DNA of 64,000 bases from Arthrobacter sp. SLBN-83 (GCF_006715285.1 NZ_VFMX01000001.1:1302001-1366000); one strand, 5' to 3'. Shown: positions 15,255 to 25,451, counted from the stretch's first letter. Numbers and translations: made by a program. The notes: generated from the sequence alone by a model not told the origin.

Positions 15255-17027
15255 GTGGCCGTTCCTGAAAACCCCGCAACCGGATCCAGTCCGGCTCAGC
15301 GGCCCCTCATCATGCGCTTCGCGGCGCGGTCCGACGTTGGCCGGATCCGCGCCAAGAACGACGATTCCGCCTATGCCGGCCGCCACCTCGCGGTCGTCGC
15401 CGACGGCATGGGCGGGCACGCCGGCGGTGACGTCGCCTCGGCGGCGACGGTCCTGGACATGATCCACCTGGACAGCCCGGACCAGGGGGACGATGCCGGC
15501 ACCGTCCTGGCCGATGAGATCCAGACCGCCAATTCGCTGCTCTCCGAACTGGTGCACATGAACCCCAAGCTCGCGGGCATGGGCACCACGGTCACCGCGC
15601 TCCTGCTGGCCGATAACAAACTGCATTTCGCGCACATCGGCGATTCCCGGGCATACCGGTTGCGCGACGGTGAATTCAAGCAGATCAGTGTGGACCATAC
15701 GTTTGTCCAGCGGCTCATCGACGAAGGCCGGCTCCGCCCGGAGGAAGCGGAAACACACCCGCACAAGAACGTCCTCATGCGCGTCCTGGGCGATGTCGAC
15801 GCTAGTCCGGAATTGGATCTGGACACCCTCGACGCCAAGCCCGGGGACCGCTGGCTGCTGTGCTCCGACGGGCTGAACTACGTGGCCGGGCATGCCGTGG
15901 AGCGGACGGTCCGGGAAACCCACAACCTGCACGAGTGCGCCGAAACCCTGGTTGAGCTGACCCTCGAGGCCGGCTCCCCGGACAACGTCACCGTGGTCAT
16001 GGTGGACATCGTGGAGGAAACGCCCGACGACGTCAGCACCGCCGCCGTCGACATCGTCCCGCCGGTGCAGGGCAGCAAGCCCGCTGCCGCGGCAGCCGCC
16101 GCGCCCGCCGCGCCTGCCGAAAAGAATGCACCGGCCGGTCCTGCCGACGGCACCGAACCTGGTGCCAAATCCCGCCCGGACCGCGAAGACGCTAAACAGG
16201 ATGTTGAGCCCGGGAAGGAACCGGCCGAAGGCGGTGCCAAGGACGGCGGCGCCGAAGACGGGGACGCCGAAAGTGGGGATGCCGGCTCCCCGGAGCCCGG
16301 CAGCACCGACCCGCACCTCGGTGAACACCTCTCTGCCGAAGTACTGCGCGAAGAACTTGCCTCGCGTCCGCACGAACTGGTGGGCGCGGCAGCGGCTGCG
16401 GCGGAGTCCGGGTCCATCCCCACCATTGCCGGACGAACCGTGGCCCGCCGGGCTGCCACACTCCTTACCCACAAGGCAGAACCCGCCGACCCCGAGGACA
16501 CCCTGGTCCCGCTGCGTCCGCGCCGATGGCTGGCCTGGTCAGTTGCAGCCGCGGTGCTGCTTGTGGTGGCCGTGGGGCTCTGGCTCGGCTACGCCTGGAC
16601 CCAGACCCGCTACTACGTGGGCGAGTTCGATTCCCGGGTGGCCATCTACAACGGCGTTTCCCAAAGGCTGGGACCCATCCAGTTGTCCTCCCTTGAAGCC
16701 GTGACCGATATCCGGATGGACTCCCTCCCGCCGTTCTCGCAGCAGCGGGTCCGCCAAACGGTTCCGGCCAACGACCTCTACGACGCGCAGCGGATCGTCA
16801 AGAACCTGGAGCTCACGGGAACCACCTCGCCGGAGGAGGAATGCCCCAAGCCTTCCGGCTCTGCCACTTCCCCCGCACCATCCGGAAGCCCCGCTCCGAC
16901 TTCCACTGCACCGCCCGCCAGCGCCGCGGCTCCGCCGCCCGCACCGGGCGCGTCCACCGCTGCCCCGGCACCGTCGGCAGCTTCCCCAACACCCACTCCC
17001 ACCATCACCTGCGAGGCGGCCAAATGA
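15255..17027 (+). CDS. pstP: PP2C-type Ser/Thr phosphatase PstP
   Basis: This 590-residue protein has a PP2C domain at about 20-260 with the metal-binding motifs VGRIRAKNDDSAYAG, VVADGMGGHAGGDVAS, HIGDSRAYRLRDG, LCSDGLN and SPDNVTVV. A long Ala/Glu/Asp/Pro-rich linker follows (about 260-415). Next come one transmembrane helix (about 427-447, WSVAAAVLLVVAVGLWLGYAW) and an extracytoplasmic region ending in a Pro/Ser/Thr tail. It dephosphorylates PknA, PknB and their substrates. The linker is longer than in mycobacterial PstP. The start is GTG 2 bp after fhaB, and the stop overlaps the ftsW start. Confidence 0.93.
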   Translation: MAVPENPATGSSPAQRPLIMRFAARSDVGRIRAKNDDSAYAGRHLAVVADGMGGHAGGDVASAATVLDMIHLDSPDQGDDAGTVLADEIQTANSLLSELVHMNPKLAGMGTTVTALLLADNKLHFAHIGDSRAYRLRDGEFKQISVDHTFVQRLIDEGRLRPEEAETHPHKNVLMRVLGDVDASPELDLDTLDAKPGDRWLLCSDGLNYVAGHAVERTVRETHNLHECAETLVELTLEAGSPDNVTVVMVDIVEETPDDVSTAAVDIVPPVQGSKPAAAAAAAPAAPAEKNAPAGPADGTEPGAKSRPDREDAKQDVEPGKEPAEGGAKDGGAEDGDAESGDAGSPEPGSTDPHLGEHLSAEVLREELASRPHELVGAAAAAAESGSIPTIAGRTVARRAATLLTHKAEPADPEDTLVPLRPRRWLAWSVAAAVLLVVAVGLWLGYAWTQTRYYVGEFDSRVAIYNGVSQRLGPIQLSSLEAVTDIRMDSLPPFSQQRVRQTVPANDLYDAQRIVKNLELTGTTSPEEECPKPSGSATSPAPSGSPAPTSTAPPASAAAPPPAPGASTAAPAPSAASPTPTPTITCEAAK

Positions 17028-18421
17028 GCCAGGTAAGCAGCATGCCCAAGCCTCGCCGCAACGTTGAACTCGCGCTGCTGCTGCTCGCCCTCGCCGTAGG
17101 CATCGGTGCCAACATGCTGGTGGGCGTAGACCAGGAGAAGGCTTTCGACTCGGACTTCTGGTTCCAGTCCAGCCTGCTGGCCGTTGCGGCCCTGGTGTTC
17201 CACGGTGTCCTCCGCTTCCGCGCGAAATATGCCGATCCGGTAATACTTCCGCTGGTGGTTGCCCTCAACGGACTGGGACTGGCCATGATCCACCGGCTGG
17301 ATCCGCCGGGGGGCGACACCGGAAACAACCAGCTCCGCTGGACGCTGATTGCCATGGCGGTGGCCATCGCCGTCATCTGGTTCCTCAAAGACCACCGTGT
17401 CCTCCGCAGGTTCACGTTCATCTCACTGGCAGCCAGTGCCGTCCTCCTGGTTCTTCCCCTGATCCCCGGGATCAGCGCGGGCGAGATCCTCGGTGCCCGC
17501 GTTTGGATCCGCTTGGGGCCCATGACCTTCCAGCCCGGTGAAATCGCCAAGATTACCCTCGCCATATTCTTTGCAGGGTATTTGTCCTCGAACCGGGACC
17601 TGATCCTGCTGGCTGGCCGGAAGATCGGTCCGCTGCAGTTTCCGCGCTTCAAGGACCTCGGCCCCATGGTGGCCGCCTGGCTGGTCAGCATCGGAGTGCT
17701 GGTCTTCCAAAGCGACCTCGGGTCCTCCGTGCTGTTCTTCGGCCTGTTCATCGTCATGATCTATGTGGCCACCAGCCGCATCAGCTGGGTTGTCATCGGC
17801 CTGGCCCTCCTTCTGGGCGGCGGCTTTATCGCTTCGCAGGTCTTCTCGCACGTGGGCCTGCGCATCGATGGGTGGCTGAATGCCTTCACCGACGAGGTCT
17901 ACGGCCGCCAGTACGGCGGCAGCTTCCAGATCGTTGAGGGGCTGTTCGGCATGGCCAACGGCGGGCTGGTTGGAACAGGCCTGGGGCAGGGCCGTCCGGA
18001 TCTGGTTCCCTTCGCCAACAGCGACATGATTATTGCTTCCCTGGGCGAGGAACTTGGCCTGATTGGCCTCTTCGCCGTAGTCCTGATGTACCTGCTCCTG
18101 TTCACCCGCGGGTTCCGCGCCGCCCTGGGCACGCGCGATGCCTTTGGCAAACTGCTGGCGTGCGGCCTGTCCTTCGCCGTGGCGCTCCAGTGCTTCGTAG
18201 TAATCGGCGGCGTCACCAGGCTCATCCCGCTCACCGGTCTCACCACACCGTTCCTGGCCGCCGGCGGTTCATCGCTGCTGGCCAACTGGATCATTGTGGG
18301 ACTGCTCCTGATGATCTCGCATACCGCGCGCGGGCCGGTGGACACCACTCCGCTCCCGCCGTCAGCGGGGGCGGAATCCGTAGGCATTGATACTCCAACC
18401 GAGGCGGTGAAGCACGCATGA
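17024..18421 (+). CDS. rodA: FtsW/RodA/SpoVE family peptidoglycan glycosyltransferase
   Basis: This 465-residue polytopic membrane protein of the SEDS family has about ten hydrophobic segments. The conserved motifs are ARVWIRLGPMTFQPGEIAKI and, near the C-terminus, FVVIGGVTRLIPLTGLTTPF plus GGSSLLANW. SEDS proteins polymerise glycan strands from lipid II together with a class B PBP. The neighbouring pbpA supplies that partner, and the operon position matches mycobacterial rodA (Rv0017c). The ATG is in a 4-bp overlap with the pstP stop, and its own stop overlaps the pbpA start. FtsW as opposed to RodA function cannot be settled from sequence alone; the position favours RodA. Confidence 0.93.
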   Translation: MSQVSSMPKPRRNVELALLLLALAVGIGANMLVGVDQEKAFDSDFWFQSSLLAVAALVFHGVLRFRAKYADPVILPLVVALNGLGLAMIHRLDPPGGDTGNNQLRWTLIAMAVAIAVIWFLKDHRVLRRFTFISLAASAVLLVLPLIPGISAGEILGARVWIRLGPMTFQPGEIAKITLAIFFAGYLSSNRDLILLAGRKIGPLQFPRFKDLGPMVAAWLVSIGVLVFQSDLGSSVLFFGLFIVMIYVATSRISWVVIGLALLLGGGFIASQVFSHVGLRIDGWLNAFTDEVYGRQYGGSFQIVEGLFGMANGGLVGTGLGQGRPDLVPFANSDMIIASLGEELGLIGLFAVVLMYLLLFTRGFRAALGTRDAFGKLLACGLSFAVALQCFVVIGGVTRLIPLTGLTTPFLAAGGSSLLANWIIVGLLLMISHTARGPVDTTPLPPSAGAESVGIDTPTEAVKHA

Positions 18422-19878
18422 ACCAGGCAATACGGCACTCATGGGTAGCGGCCATCGCCATGTTCGCCCTGATCTTCGGCGCCATCAGCTATGTCCAGGT
18501 GATTGGTGCGGACGCGCTGAAGGACAATCCCTGGAACAAGCGCGCCATCCTGCAGACGTACTGCAATGACCGCGGTTCCATCATTGTGGGCGGCACCCCG
18601 GTGGCGGAATCGGTTGAGAGCAACTCGGAGACGTGCAAGTTCCAGCGCACCTACCCGCAGCCGGAGCTGTATGCCGGCCTGACGGGATACTTCTCGCAGA
18701 ACTATGGAGCCACGGGACTGGAGCAGTCCATGGGCGCCGAGCTGGCGGGCAACTCGGACCAGCTTTTCCTGGACCGGGTGGGCCAGCTCTTCCTGGGCAA
18801 CCAGCCCAAGGGTGCCTCGGTGGAACTCACCATCGATCCCCAGATCCAGCAGCTGGCCTACAACCTGATCCCGGACGGCCAACGCGGCTCGATTGTGGTC
18901 ACCAACCCCAAGACCGGCGCCATCCTGGCGATGGCTTCCAAGCCGTCCTACAACCCGAACCTTGTGGCCACCCAGGATCCAAAGGCTGAAAGCGCCAACA
19001 TCAATGAGCTCGTGAAGGTCCCGGGCGTCAACCTGAACCAGAACGTCAGCGGACCCACCGGTGAGCTGCTCGCCCCGGGCTCGGTCTTCAAGCTCGTGGA
19101 TACGGCCGCGGCCCTGGCCTCAGGAAAGTACAACAAGGACAGCGTCCTGCCCAACCCCGCGGAAATGCCCTTCGACGGCATCCAGTACAAGCTGCCAAAC
19201 TACGCCGGCGGCAACTGCTACACCAGGGACACCGCCAGCTTCGCCTTCGCACTGCAGCAGTCCTGCAACACGCCGTTCGCCAGCATCGCCCTGGACCTGG
19301 GCCGCGACGCCATCGCCGCCCAGGCCAAGAAGTTCGGGTTCGGCGAGGACGTGGGTGACCTGCTGAAGCTGGGCCATGCAACCGGTAACGGGTTCCCTGA
19401 CAACCTGGACAAGCCAGGACTGGCCCAGTCCGCCATCGGCCAGAAGGATGTCCGCGTTACGCCGCTGCAGGTCAACATGATGACAAACGCGATCGCAAAC
19501 GGCGGCGTCCAGATGGCTCCCAGCCTGGTCAAGACCCTGCGGTCCCCGGACCTGCGCGTCATAGCTGAGCCCCAGCCGGCCCAGCTCAGGACGTCCACCA
19601 CCCCGGAGATCTCCAAGCAGATCACCGAGTGGATGACCAGTGTGGTTACTGACGGTATTGCCAAGGGTGCCGCCGTCCCCGGCGTGCAGGTGGCAGGCAA
19701 GACCGGCACCGCCGAACTCGGAAATGGAACCAACAACTCGTGGTTCACCGGGTTTGCCCCTGCTGACAACCCGAAGGTCAGCGTCACGATCGTCATGGAA
19801 GGCGTAGACATCTACGCGGGAGCAAAGCTGACCAGTCCTAACGCGAAGAAGATTTTTGAGGCGGTGTTGAATAAGTGA
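18418..19878 (+). CDS. pbpA: class B penicillin-binding protein PbpA (transpeptidase)
   Basis: This 486-residue protein has an N-terminal membrane anchor (about 7-25) and a transpeptidase domain with the three active-site motifs. These are S222-V-F-K in [18 protein letters not shown] at about 282 (QQSCNTPF), and K428-T-G in [17 protein letters not shown]. It lacks an extended N-terminal dimerisation module, as usual for actinobacterial PbpA. It cross-links peptidoglycan and pairs with the upstream SEDS protein. In mycobacteria PbpA is phosphorylated by PknB. The start overlaps the rodA stop (ATGA) and the stop overlaps the GTG start of pknA. Confidence 0.95.
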   Translation: MNQAIRHSWVAAIAMFALIFGAISYVQVIGADALKDNPWNKRAILQTYCNDRGSIIVGGTPVAESVESNSETCKFQRTYPQPELYAGLTGYFSQNYGATGLEQSMGAELAGNSDQLFLDRVGQLFLGNQPKGASVELTIDPQIQQLAYNLIPDGQRGSIVVTNPKTGAILAMASKPSYNPNLVATQDPKAESANINELVKVPGVNLNQNVSGPTGELLAPGSVFKLVDTAAALASGKYNKDSVLPNPAEMPFDGIQYKLPNYAGGNCYTRDTASFAFALQQSCNTPFASIALDLGRDAIAAQAKKFGFGEDVGDLLKLGHATGNGFPDNLDKPGLAQSAIGQKDVRVTPLQVNMMTNAIANGGVQMAPSLVKTLRSPDLRVIAEPQPAQLRTSTTPEISKQITEWMTSVVTDGIAKGAAVPGVQVAGKTGTAELGNGTNNSWFTGFAPADNPKVSVTIVMEGVDIYAGAKLTSPNAKKIFEAVLNK

Positions 19879-21620
19879 GGCCTACAACGGGAATCACCCT
19901 CGGCGGCAGATTCCAGCTGACCACGCGGATCGCGATTGGCGGCATGGGCGAAGTCTGGAAAGCCAAGGACCTGGTCCTGGGCCGTATCGTCGCCATCAAG
20001 GTGCTCAAGGAGGAATACACGGGAGACCCCGGATTCCTGCAGCGGTTCCGTGCCGAGGCCCGCCACACCGCGCTCCTTAACCACGTGGGAATCGCCAACG
20101 TCTTCGATTACGGCGAAGAAGAAGGCTCCGCTTACCTGGTCATGGAACTGGTCCCGGGCCAGCCGTTGAGCAGCATCATCGAACACGAGCAGGTGCTGTC
20201 ACCGGACCGTACGCTCTCGATCATTGCGCAGACCGCCCGCGCTTTGGCCGTGGCACACGCCCAGGGCCTGGTCCACCGGGACGTTAAGCCCGGAAACCTC
20301 CTGATCACGCCCGACGGACGGGTCAAGGTCACCGACTTCGGCATCGCCCGCCTGGCCGACCAGGTGCCGCTCACCCAAACCGGGCAGGTCATGGGAACAG
20401 CGCAGTACCTGGCCCCTGAACAGGCAACCGGGCAGACCGCCACCGGCTCCTCGGACATCTACTCCCTCGGAGTCATCGGGTACGAGTGCCTCAGCGGCCA
20501 CCGTCCCTTCTCCGGCGAATCGCAGATCGCCATTGCTCTGGCCCAGGTGAACGACGCTCCGCCGCCGCTTTCGGACAGCCTGCCTGCTCCGGTCCGGGCG
20601 CTCCTGATGTCCATGCTGGCCAAGGATCCCAAGGACCGGCCTGCCAATGCCATCAAGCTGGCCGAGGCAGCGGAGGCAATCCGCAACGGCGATATCAGCG
20701 CAGCACGCGCCGCCGTGCCCGGCATGCTTCTCTTCGACGCAGACACCGGCCCCATCACCGCGCCGGTCGACACCGCCACCGCCCCCACCGGCGTCATTGG
20801 CAGCCAGCGGGATTCCCCCACCGCCACCTCCGCCCTCCCGGTACTGGGCGCGGGTGCGGCAGGTGCCGCAGCTGCCATGGCGGCAGGCGCGCACGGCGCC
20901 TCCGCAGCTGGGGGCGACGCGCCCCAAGGGCCGCTTGCCCGCGCCAATGCGCTGGCTGCCCAGCGCAACTGGGACCAGCAGGACGACGAAACGTACGACG
21001 GGGAAACGTACGACGACGAGCCCGCCGATGAGCCCCGGCGCAAGGGACGAAGCCCCTGGACCTGGCCTTTGGTCGCCTTGATCCTGCTGCTCCTGTTTGC
21101 GCTGGTGGGTTTCCTCCTGAACCAGATGGGACTCTTCTCGCCGTCCAGCAACCCCAGCTCCAGCGCGACCGCCAGCAGCAGCGCACCGCCGTCGTCCGCA
21201 ACGCCCACGCGGACCACGCAGTCGGCGACGCCCACGCAGACGCGCAGCACGCCGACGCCGACACCCACCCCTGAACCCACCCAGGCGACGGTCAACGTAA
21301 TTCCTGAGGCTTACCTGGGTAAGCCCTACCGGCAGGTGCAGGCAGCCCTTGCCGGACTGGGGTTGCAGGTGACAGTCCTGCCGCAGGAAAGCAGCTCGGC
21401 CGCCCCCGGCACAGTTTTGGAACTGAACCCCACGGGTGTGATGCCCAAGGGCTCACCCATCACCGTCATTTACGCAACGGCGCCGGCGCCCGCGCCCACC
21501 ACGCCGGCACCAACCCCTACGCCCACAACGTCCTCCCAGGCCGGCCCCACGCCCCTCTCGCCGCTTGCAAGCTGCGCAGCGGGCCAAACGCCGGGCACGC
21601 CCCCTACCTGCACGCCCTAA
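19875..21620 (+). CDS. pknA: Ser/Thr protein kinase PknA with one PASTA domain
   Basis: This 581-residue protein has an N-terminal kinase domain (about 12-270). It contains a [11 protein letters not shown] glycine-rich loop, the catalytic lysine in [24 protein letters not shown] (VTDFGIARL) and the APE-like LAPEQATG. A low-complexity linker is followed by a transmembrane helix (about 395-415, [21 protein letters not shown]) and a Ser/Thr/Pro-rich stretch. A single PASTA domain follows (about 474-541, [22 protein letters not shown]), then a Pro-rich tail. Mycobacterial PknA lacks PASTA, so the extracellular domain is a difference worth noting. It regulates cell shape and division. The GTG start overlaps the pbpA stop. 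Confidence 0.93.
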   Translation: MRPTTGITLGGRFQLTTRIAIGGMGEVWKAKDLVLGRIVAIKVLKEEYTGDPGFLQRFRAEARHTALLNHVGIANVFDYGEEEGSAYLVMELVPGQPLSSIIEHEQVLSPDRTLSIIAQTARALAVAHAQGLVHRDVKPGNLLITPDGRVKVTDFGIARLADQVPLTQTGQVMGTAQYLAPEQATGQTATGSSDIYSLGVIGYECLSGHRPFSGESQIAIALAQVNDAPPPLSDSLPAPVRALLMSMLAKDPKDRPANAIKLAEAAEAIRNGDISAARAAVPGMLLFDADTGPITAPVDTATAPTGVIGSQRDSPTATSALPVLGAGAAGAAAAMAAGAHGASAAGGDAPQGPLARANALAAQRNWDQQDDETYDGETYDDEPADEPRRKGRSPWTWPLVALILLLLFALVGFLLNQMGLFSPSSNPSSSATASSSAPPSSATPTRTTQSATPTQTRSTPTPTPTPEPTQATVNVIPEAYLGKPYRQVQAALAGLGLQVTVLPQESSSAAPGTVLELNPTGVMPKGSPITVIYATAPAPAPTTPAPTPTPTTSSQAGPTPLSPLASCAAGQTPGTPPTCTP

Positions 21621-21635
21621 ACGTCAGGAACGCCA

Positions 21636-23624
21636 GTGAATGAGTCACCTCGCACACCGTTGCACCGGGAGGACAGCCTGCCGGTGGACAACCGGCGTGT
21701 CCTGAGCGGCCGCTACGAGCTGGGGAACCTCATTGGCCGCGGCGGCATGGCGGACGTCTACAAGGGAACGGACACGCGGCTGGGCAGGACTGTTGCCGTC
21801 AAGCTGCTCAGGCCGGACATGGCCAGGGACCCGCAGTTCCAAGCGCGCTTCAAGCGTGAGGCCCAGGCCGTAGCCGCCCTGAACCACCCGTCCATCGTTG
21901 CCATCTTCGATACCGGCGAGCACATGGTGCATGACGGCTCGGCGGAGGACGTGCGGGTGCCCTACATCGTAATGGAATACGTTGACGGCAAGACGCTGCG
22001 TGATTTGATCCGGGCCAACGACGTCACCATCGACCAGGCCATCGACTACACCCTGGGCGTCCTGGGGGCCCTCGAGTACAGCCACAAGGCCGGGATCGTG
22101 CACCGGGACATCAAGCCTGCCAACGTGATGTACTGCCCGGGCACCAACTCTGTGAAGGTGATGGACTTTGGCATTGCCCGTGCCATCGCTGATTCCTCGG
22201 CCACCATGACCCAGACCCAGGCGGTGGTGGGAACAGCCCAGTACCTGTCGCCGGAGCAGGCCCGGGGTGAGACCGTGGATGCGCGCAGCGACCTTTATTC
22301 GGCTGCCTGCCTGCTCTACGAAATGCTTACCTCCCGCCCGCCGTTCGTCGGGGACAGCCCGGTATCCGTTGCCTACCAGCACGTCCGCGAAATCGCGGAG
22401 CCTGCCAGCAGCCTCAATCCCCGGGTGTCGCCCGCGCTGGACACGGTCCTGGCCAAGGCCCTGCAGAAGAACCGGGCCGACAGGTTCCAGGACGCCGCCG
22501 CTTTCCGCCGCGCCCTGAGGGCTGCGAAGGCCGGGGTACCGGTCCCGGCCGTGCCGGCGTCGGAGGCACCTACCGACCCCAACGACCACGTTCCCGAAGC
22601 AGCGCCGCCCACGGAGGCATTCGCTGCCGGAGGCGCTGCTTTCCTTGATGACGCGCCCACGGGGCGGCTGGCCGCTACCAACCTGTTCCATGACGACGGC
22701 GGCCCGGCAGTTCCGCTGGAACTTGCTGACGAGCACGAGGCAAACACGTACGACGGCGGCGGCTACAGTGCGGCCGCTGCCCTGCCGCTCGGCCTCCCTC
22801 CGGAACGTGAGCAGAGCAATCGGCAGAAGTCCCGCCGTCGTGCGTGGATTGCCACCCTGGTGATTTTCACCCTGCTGGTCCTCGCCGGCGGCGGCCTCTG
22901 GCTTTACCAAACCGTCAATCGCCCGGCCCCTGCTCCGGCCAAGGTGCAAATCCCATCTGTGGCGTCGCTGACGGAAACTGCTGCCCTGCAGGAGCTGTAC
23001 AACGCCGGGCTTCGGCCCAGGATCGCGCGGGCGGCAAACGACACGGTGCCCAAGGGGACCGCCATCGGGACCGATCCTGCGGCCGGCGGTTCACTCGACC
23101 CGGGCGCAGAAATCATCCTCAATGTCTCCGACGGGCCCAGCTCGGTGAAGATCCCGGACAGCCTGCCCGGGAAAACGGAGGCCGCTGCGCGGGACATCCT
23201 GCGCCAGGTGGGACTGGTGGGCGCTCCGTCGACCACAACCGCCAACAGCGCCACCGTACCGGCCGGAATTGTGATCACCTCCAACCCGGCGCCTGGACAA
23301 AACGTCGGCGTCGGCACCAGCGTGGAGCTCATCGTTTCCACCGGCAAGGTGGTGGTCCCGGAACTGCGCGCCCTTACCCGCGACGAGGCTGAAGCCGCGC
23401 TGAAGCAGCTGGGCCTGGTGCCCTCGGTGATCGAGATGGAGAACTCGCAGGTGGAGCCGGGCAAGGTGACGGACCAAAGTGATCCGGCCAACACCGCCGT
23501 GGAACAGGGGAAGACCATCACCATCGTGGTGGCCAAGGCTCCGCCACCGCCGCCGGCGCCAACGGAGACCCCCACGCCCGCGCCCTCGGCGACACCGACC
23601 CCCAAGCCCACCAAAAAGGGCTGA
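21636..23624 (+). CDS. pknB: Ser/Thr protein kinase PknB with three PASTA domains
   Basis: This 662-residue protein has a kinase domain (about 24-290) with IGRGGMADVYKGTD, the lysine in VAVKLLRPDM, IVHRDIKPANVMY, KVMDFGIARAI and LSPEQARGE. A disordered juxtamembrane segment precedes a transmembrane helix (about 404-425, WIATLVIFTLLVLAGGGLWLY). Three extracellular PASTA repeats follow (about 437-505, 506-572, 573-642), and the C-terminus is Pro/Thr-rich. PknB senses muropeptides or lipid II through PASTA and controls peptidoglycan synthesis and division. The start is a GTG 15 bp after pknA. It is the last gene of the fhaA-pknB operon, convergent with trpG. Confidence 0.95.
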   Translation: MNESPRTPLHREDSLPVDNRRVLSGRYELGNLIGRGGMADVYKGTDTRLGRTVAVKLLRPDMARDPQFQARFKREAQAVAALNHPSIVAIFDTGEHMVHDGSAEDVRVPYIVMEYVDGKTLRDLIRANDVTIDQAIDYTLGVLGALEYSHKAGIVHRDIKPANVMYCPGTNSVKVMDFGIARAIADSSATMTQTQAVVGTAQYLSPEQARGETVDARSDLYSAACLLYEMLTSRPPFVGDSPVSVAYQHVREIAEPASSLNPRVSPALDTVLAKALQKNRADRFQDAAAFRRALRAAKAGVPVPAVPASEAPTDPNDHVPEAAPPTEAFAAGGAAFLDDAPTGRLAATNLFHDDGGPAVPLELADEHEANTYDGGGYSAAAALPLGLPPEREQSNRQKSRRRAWIATLVIFTLLVLAGGGLWLYQTVNRPAPAPAKVQIPSVASLTETAALQELYNAGLRPRIARAANDTVPKGTAIGTDPAAGGSLDPGAEIILNVSDGPSSVKIPDSLPGKTEAAARDILRQVGLVGAPSTTTANSATVPAGIVITSNPAPGQNVGVGTSVELIVSTGKVVVPELRALTRDEAEAALKQLGLVPSVIEMENSQVEPGKVTDQSDPANTAVEQGKTITIVVAKAPPPPPAPTETPTPAPSATPTPKPTKKG

Positions 23625-23650
23625 CGTTTCCCGGGTGGGAACAGTTCCGG

Positions 23651-24292
23651 CTAGTGCTGGATCAGCGGGCTGAGCTTTGCGGCCCTGGCAGCCGCACCCT
23701 TCATGCCCAGGGACTCCAGCCAGTTGCCGAGCATCTGGTACCCGCCCTCGGTGAGCACCGATTCCGGGTGGAACTGCACACCACACAGCGGTGCCGTCCG
23801 GTGCTGGAGCCCCATGACCACACCTGATGCGGTTTGCGCCGTGACTTCAAGGACATCGGGAATGGATTCCCGGACCGCTGCCAGTGAGTGGTAGCGCGTG
23901 GCTGTGACGGGGGAGGGGAGCCCGGCGAAGACGCTGGTGCCGATGTGCTCCACCAGGGACGTCTTGCCATGCATGAGCTCAGGGGCATGGGTGACTTTGC
24001 CGCCGAAGGCCTCTGCCAGCGCCTGGTGTCCCAGGCACACGCCAAACATGGGGACGCTGTTTTCACCGCACCACTTGATCAGCTCAATGCAGACTCCAGC
24101 CTCGGCGGGGTTACCGGGACCGGGCGAGATGAGGACGCCGTCACGGGTGCCGGCAAGTTCGATCGCCTCTGCCAGCGTGACATCGTCGTTGCGGACCACT
24201 GTGGTCTCGGCGCCGAGTTCCTGGAGGTAGCCCACCAGGGTGTAGACGAAGCTGTCGTAGTTATCCACTACAAGGATCTTGGTTGTGGTCAT
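23651..24292 (-). CDS. trpG: glutamine amidotransferase of anthranilate/aminodeoxychorismate synthase (TrpG/PabA)
   Basis: This 213-residue class I glutamine amidotransferase has ILVVDNYDSFVYTLVGYLQ, ISPGPGNPAEAG, the nucleophilic Cys in MFGVCLGHQALAEAFGG, and the catalytic His-Glu in CGVQFHPESVLTEGG. It transfers ammonia from glutamine to the chorismate-using subunit for tryptophan or folate synthesis. No partner subunit lies nearby, so TrpG and PabA roles cannot be separated and both are possible. The same orphan gene is found beside pknB in mycobacteria (Rv0013). The ATG at 24292 overlaps the stop of the small upstream membrane-protein gene (ATGA). Confidence 0.93.
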   Translation of the reverse strand: MTTTKILVVDNYDSFVYTLVGYLQELGAETTVVRNDDVTLAEAIELAGTRDGVLISPGPGNPAEAGVCIELIKWCGENSVPMFGVCLGHQALAEAFGGKVTHAPELMHGKTSLVEHIGTSVFAGLPSPVTATRYHSLAAVRESIPDVLEVTAQTASGVVMGLQHRTAPLCGVQFHPESVLTEGGYQMLGNWLESLGMKGAAARAAKLSPLIQH

Positions 24293-24459
24293 GGCTGGTC
24301 TGTGGAACCAATCGTTGAGTCGGTGAATTGGGTGAAGTGGGACATCCAGGGGAAAAGGAACTGGACCATCAGGACCAGCGCAATGAAGACCAGGGCCAGC
24401 GAAATGATGATCCTGACCCAGAGCGGTCCCGGGAGGTGGCGGAAAATCCAGGCGTACAT
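24289..24459 (-). CDS. small single-pass membrane protein between sortase and trpG
   Basis: This 56-residue product has one transmembrane helix (about 17-39, IIISLALVFIALVLMVQFLF) flanked by short polar ends; the N-terminal side is MYAWIFRHLPGPLWVR. It starts 2 bp after the sortase stop and ends overlapping the trpG start, so it sits tightly inside a coupled sortase-small protein-trpG unit, which supports it being real. I believe similar tiny genes occur here in other Micrococcales. The function is unknown. Confidence 0.75.
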   Translation of the reverse strand: MYAWIFRHLPGPLWVRIIISLALVFIALVLMVQFLFPWMSHFTQFTDSTIGSTDQP

Positions 24460-24461
24460 GG

Positions 24462-25259
24462 TCAGCTCCTCCCCGTGGCTGCCGCAACCTGTGCCGCGAT
24501 CTCTGCCGGCGGCCCGGCTGACGCCGGGCGCCAACTGTCCAGCAGGGCGTAGGCGATGATGCGTTCTTCCGCGCCGAAGCGGGGATTGCAGCTGGTCATG
24601 GTGAGGTAGCTTTCGGTGGGTGTGGCGCCGGGCTGGGTTGGTACCGGTTCCAGCACGTCCGTGCGGGAGGGCATCACGATCTGGTTGTTCCGGAAGACAT
24701 AGACGTAATAGCCGTCCTTGGTCTGGACGTAGATCTTGTCGCCCGGCACCAGCGTGTGGATGTTGTCCAGCACGGCGCCATGGGTCTGGCGGTGCCCGGC
24801 TACGGCAAAGTTGCCCACTGCCCCGGGCATCGCCGTATTGCTGTAGTGGCCAAGGCCCAAGGTGTCCAGGACGTCCTGGCTGGTTCCCTGGACGATGGGG
24901 CGTGTGTAGGTGGGACCGAACCGCGGGATGTACATGATGCCGATGGTGCCCGAATGGCCCGGAGCGGTTCCCACCACTGGCTTGCCGAAATCCTGCGGTG
25001 CGGCTGGCGCTGCAGGCTGGGCGGAAGGAGCGGTGGTTGCGGGGGCGGCTGTTCCCAGGTCCTTGGCGAACTCCTTGATGACCTGGCTCTGCTTGGCGTC
25101 GGACTCCACGTTGGTCCACCACAGCTGCCACGCCACAAAGAGAAGGAGGATGACGCCGGCGGTGATCAGCAGCTCGCCAAGCACCTGGACGGTGCCGCGC
25201 AACAGGGCACGACGGGGGGCGGACGCAGTGGCGGGCCCCGCCTTCTCCTGCAATACCAC
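24462..25259 (-). CDS. class E sortase
   Basis: This 265-residue protein has an N-terminal transmembrane anchor (about 28-48, LLITAGVILLLFVAWQLWW), a Pro/Ala linker and a sortase barrel. The catalytic His is in AVAGHRQTHG, the Cys in LTMTSCNPRF, and the Arg in the following AEERIIAYALL. The TxTxC motif and the chromosomal position near pknB/crgA fit actinobacterial class E sortases, which attach LAXTG proteins to the cell wall. No obvious LAXTG substrate gene is in the window. The start is GTG at 25259, divergent from crgA. Confidence 0.92.
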   Translation of the reverse strand: MVLQEKAGPATASAPRRALLRGTVQVLGELLITAGVILLLFVAWQLWWTNVESDAKQSQVIKEFAKDLGTAAPATTAPSAQPAAPAAPQDFGKPVVGTAPGHSGTIGIMYIPRFGPTYTRPIVQGTSQDVLDTLGLGHYSNTAMPGAVGNFAVAGHRQTHGAVLDNIHTLVPGDKIYVQTKDGYYVYVFRNNQIVMPSRTDVLEPVPTQPGATPTESYLTMTSCNPRFGAEERIIAYALLDSWRPASAGPPAEIAAQVAAATGRS

Positions 25260-25451
25260 GCGTTCCCCTCCGGGCGTTTACCCTGGCAGTGCCCCGGCCA
25301 GGCCCGCACGGGCTGCCCATCAACTGCGGCTAGAATTGGCTGCTAGTAAGAATCCAGATTTGACCAAGATCGCGCAGACCGCTGGCAATTTCCTTCTTGC
25401 AGGATACCAAGCCCGGACCGCCGAGCTTGCGCAGCCCGTCAAGGAGAGCCA

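Noticed and set aside
15159..16472. 437-residue minus-strand frame opposite pstP
   Set aside because: Antisense shadow of the PP2C gene; no family resemblance.
23625..23650. Possible terminator between pknB and trpG
   Set aside because: The short GTTTCCC/GGGAAC symmetry is weak and lacks a T-run, so it is not listed as a feature.
24261..24269. DnaA-like TTATCCACT in trpG
   Set aside because: A single near-match inside the conserved VVDNYDSF codons; explained by protein sequence.
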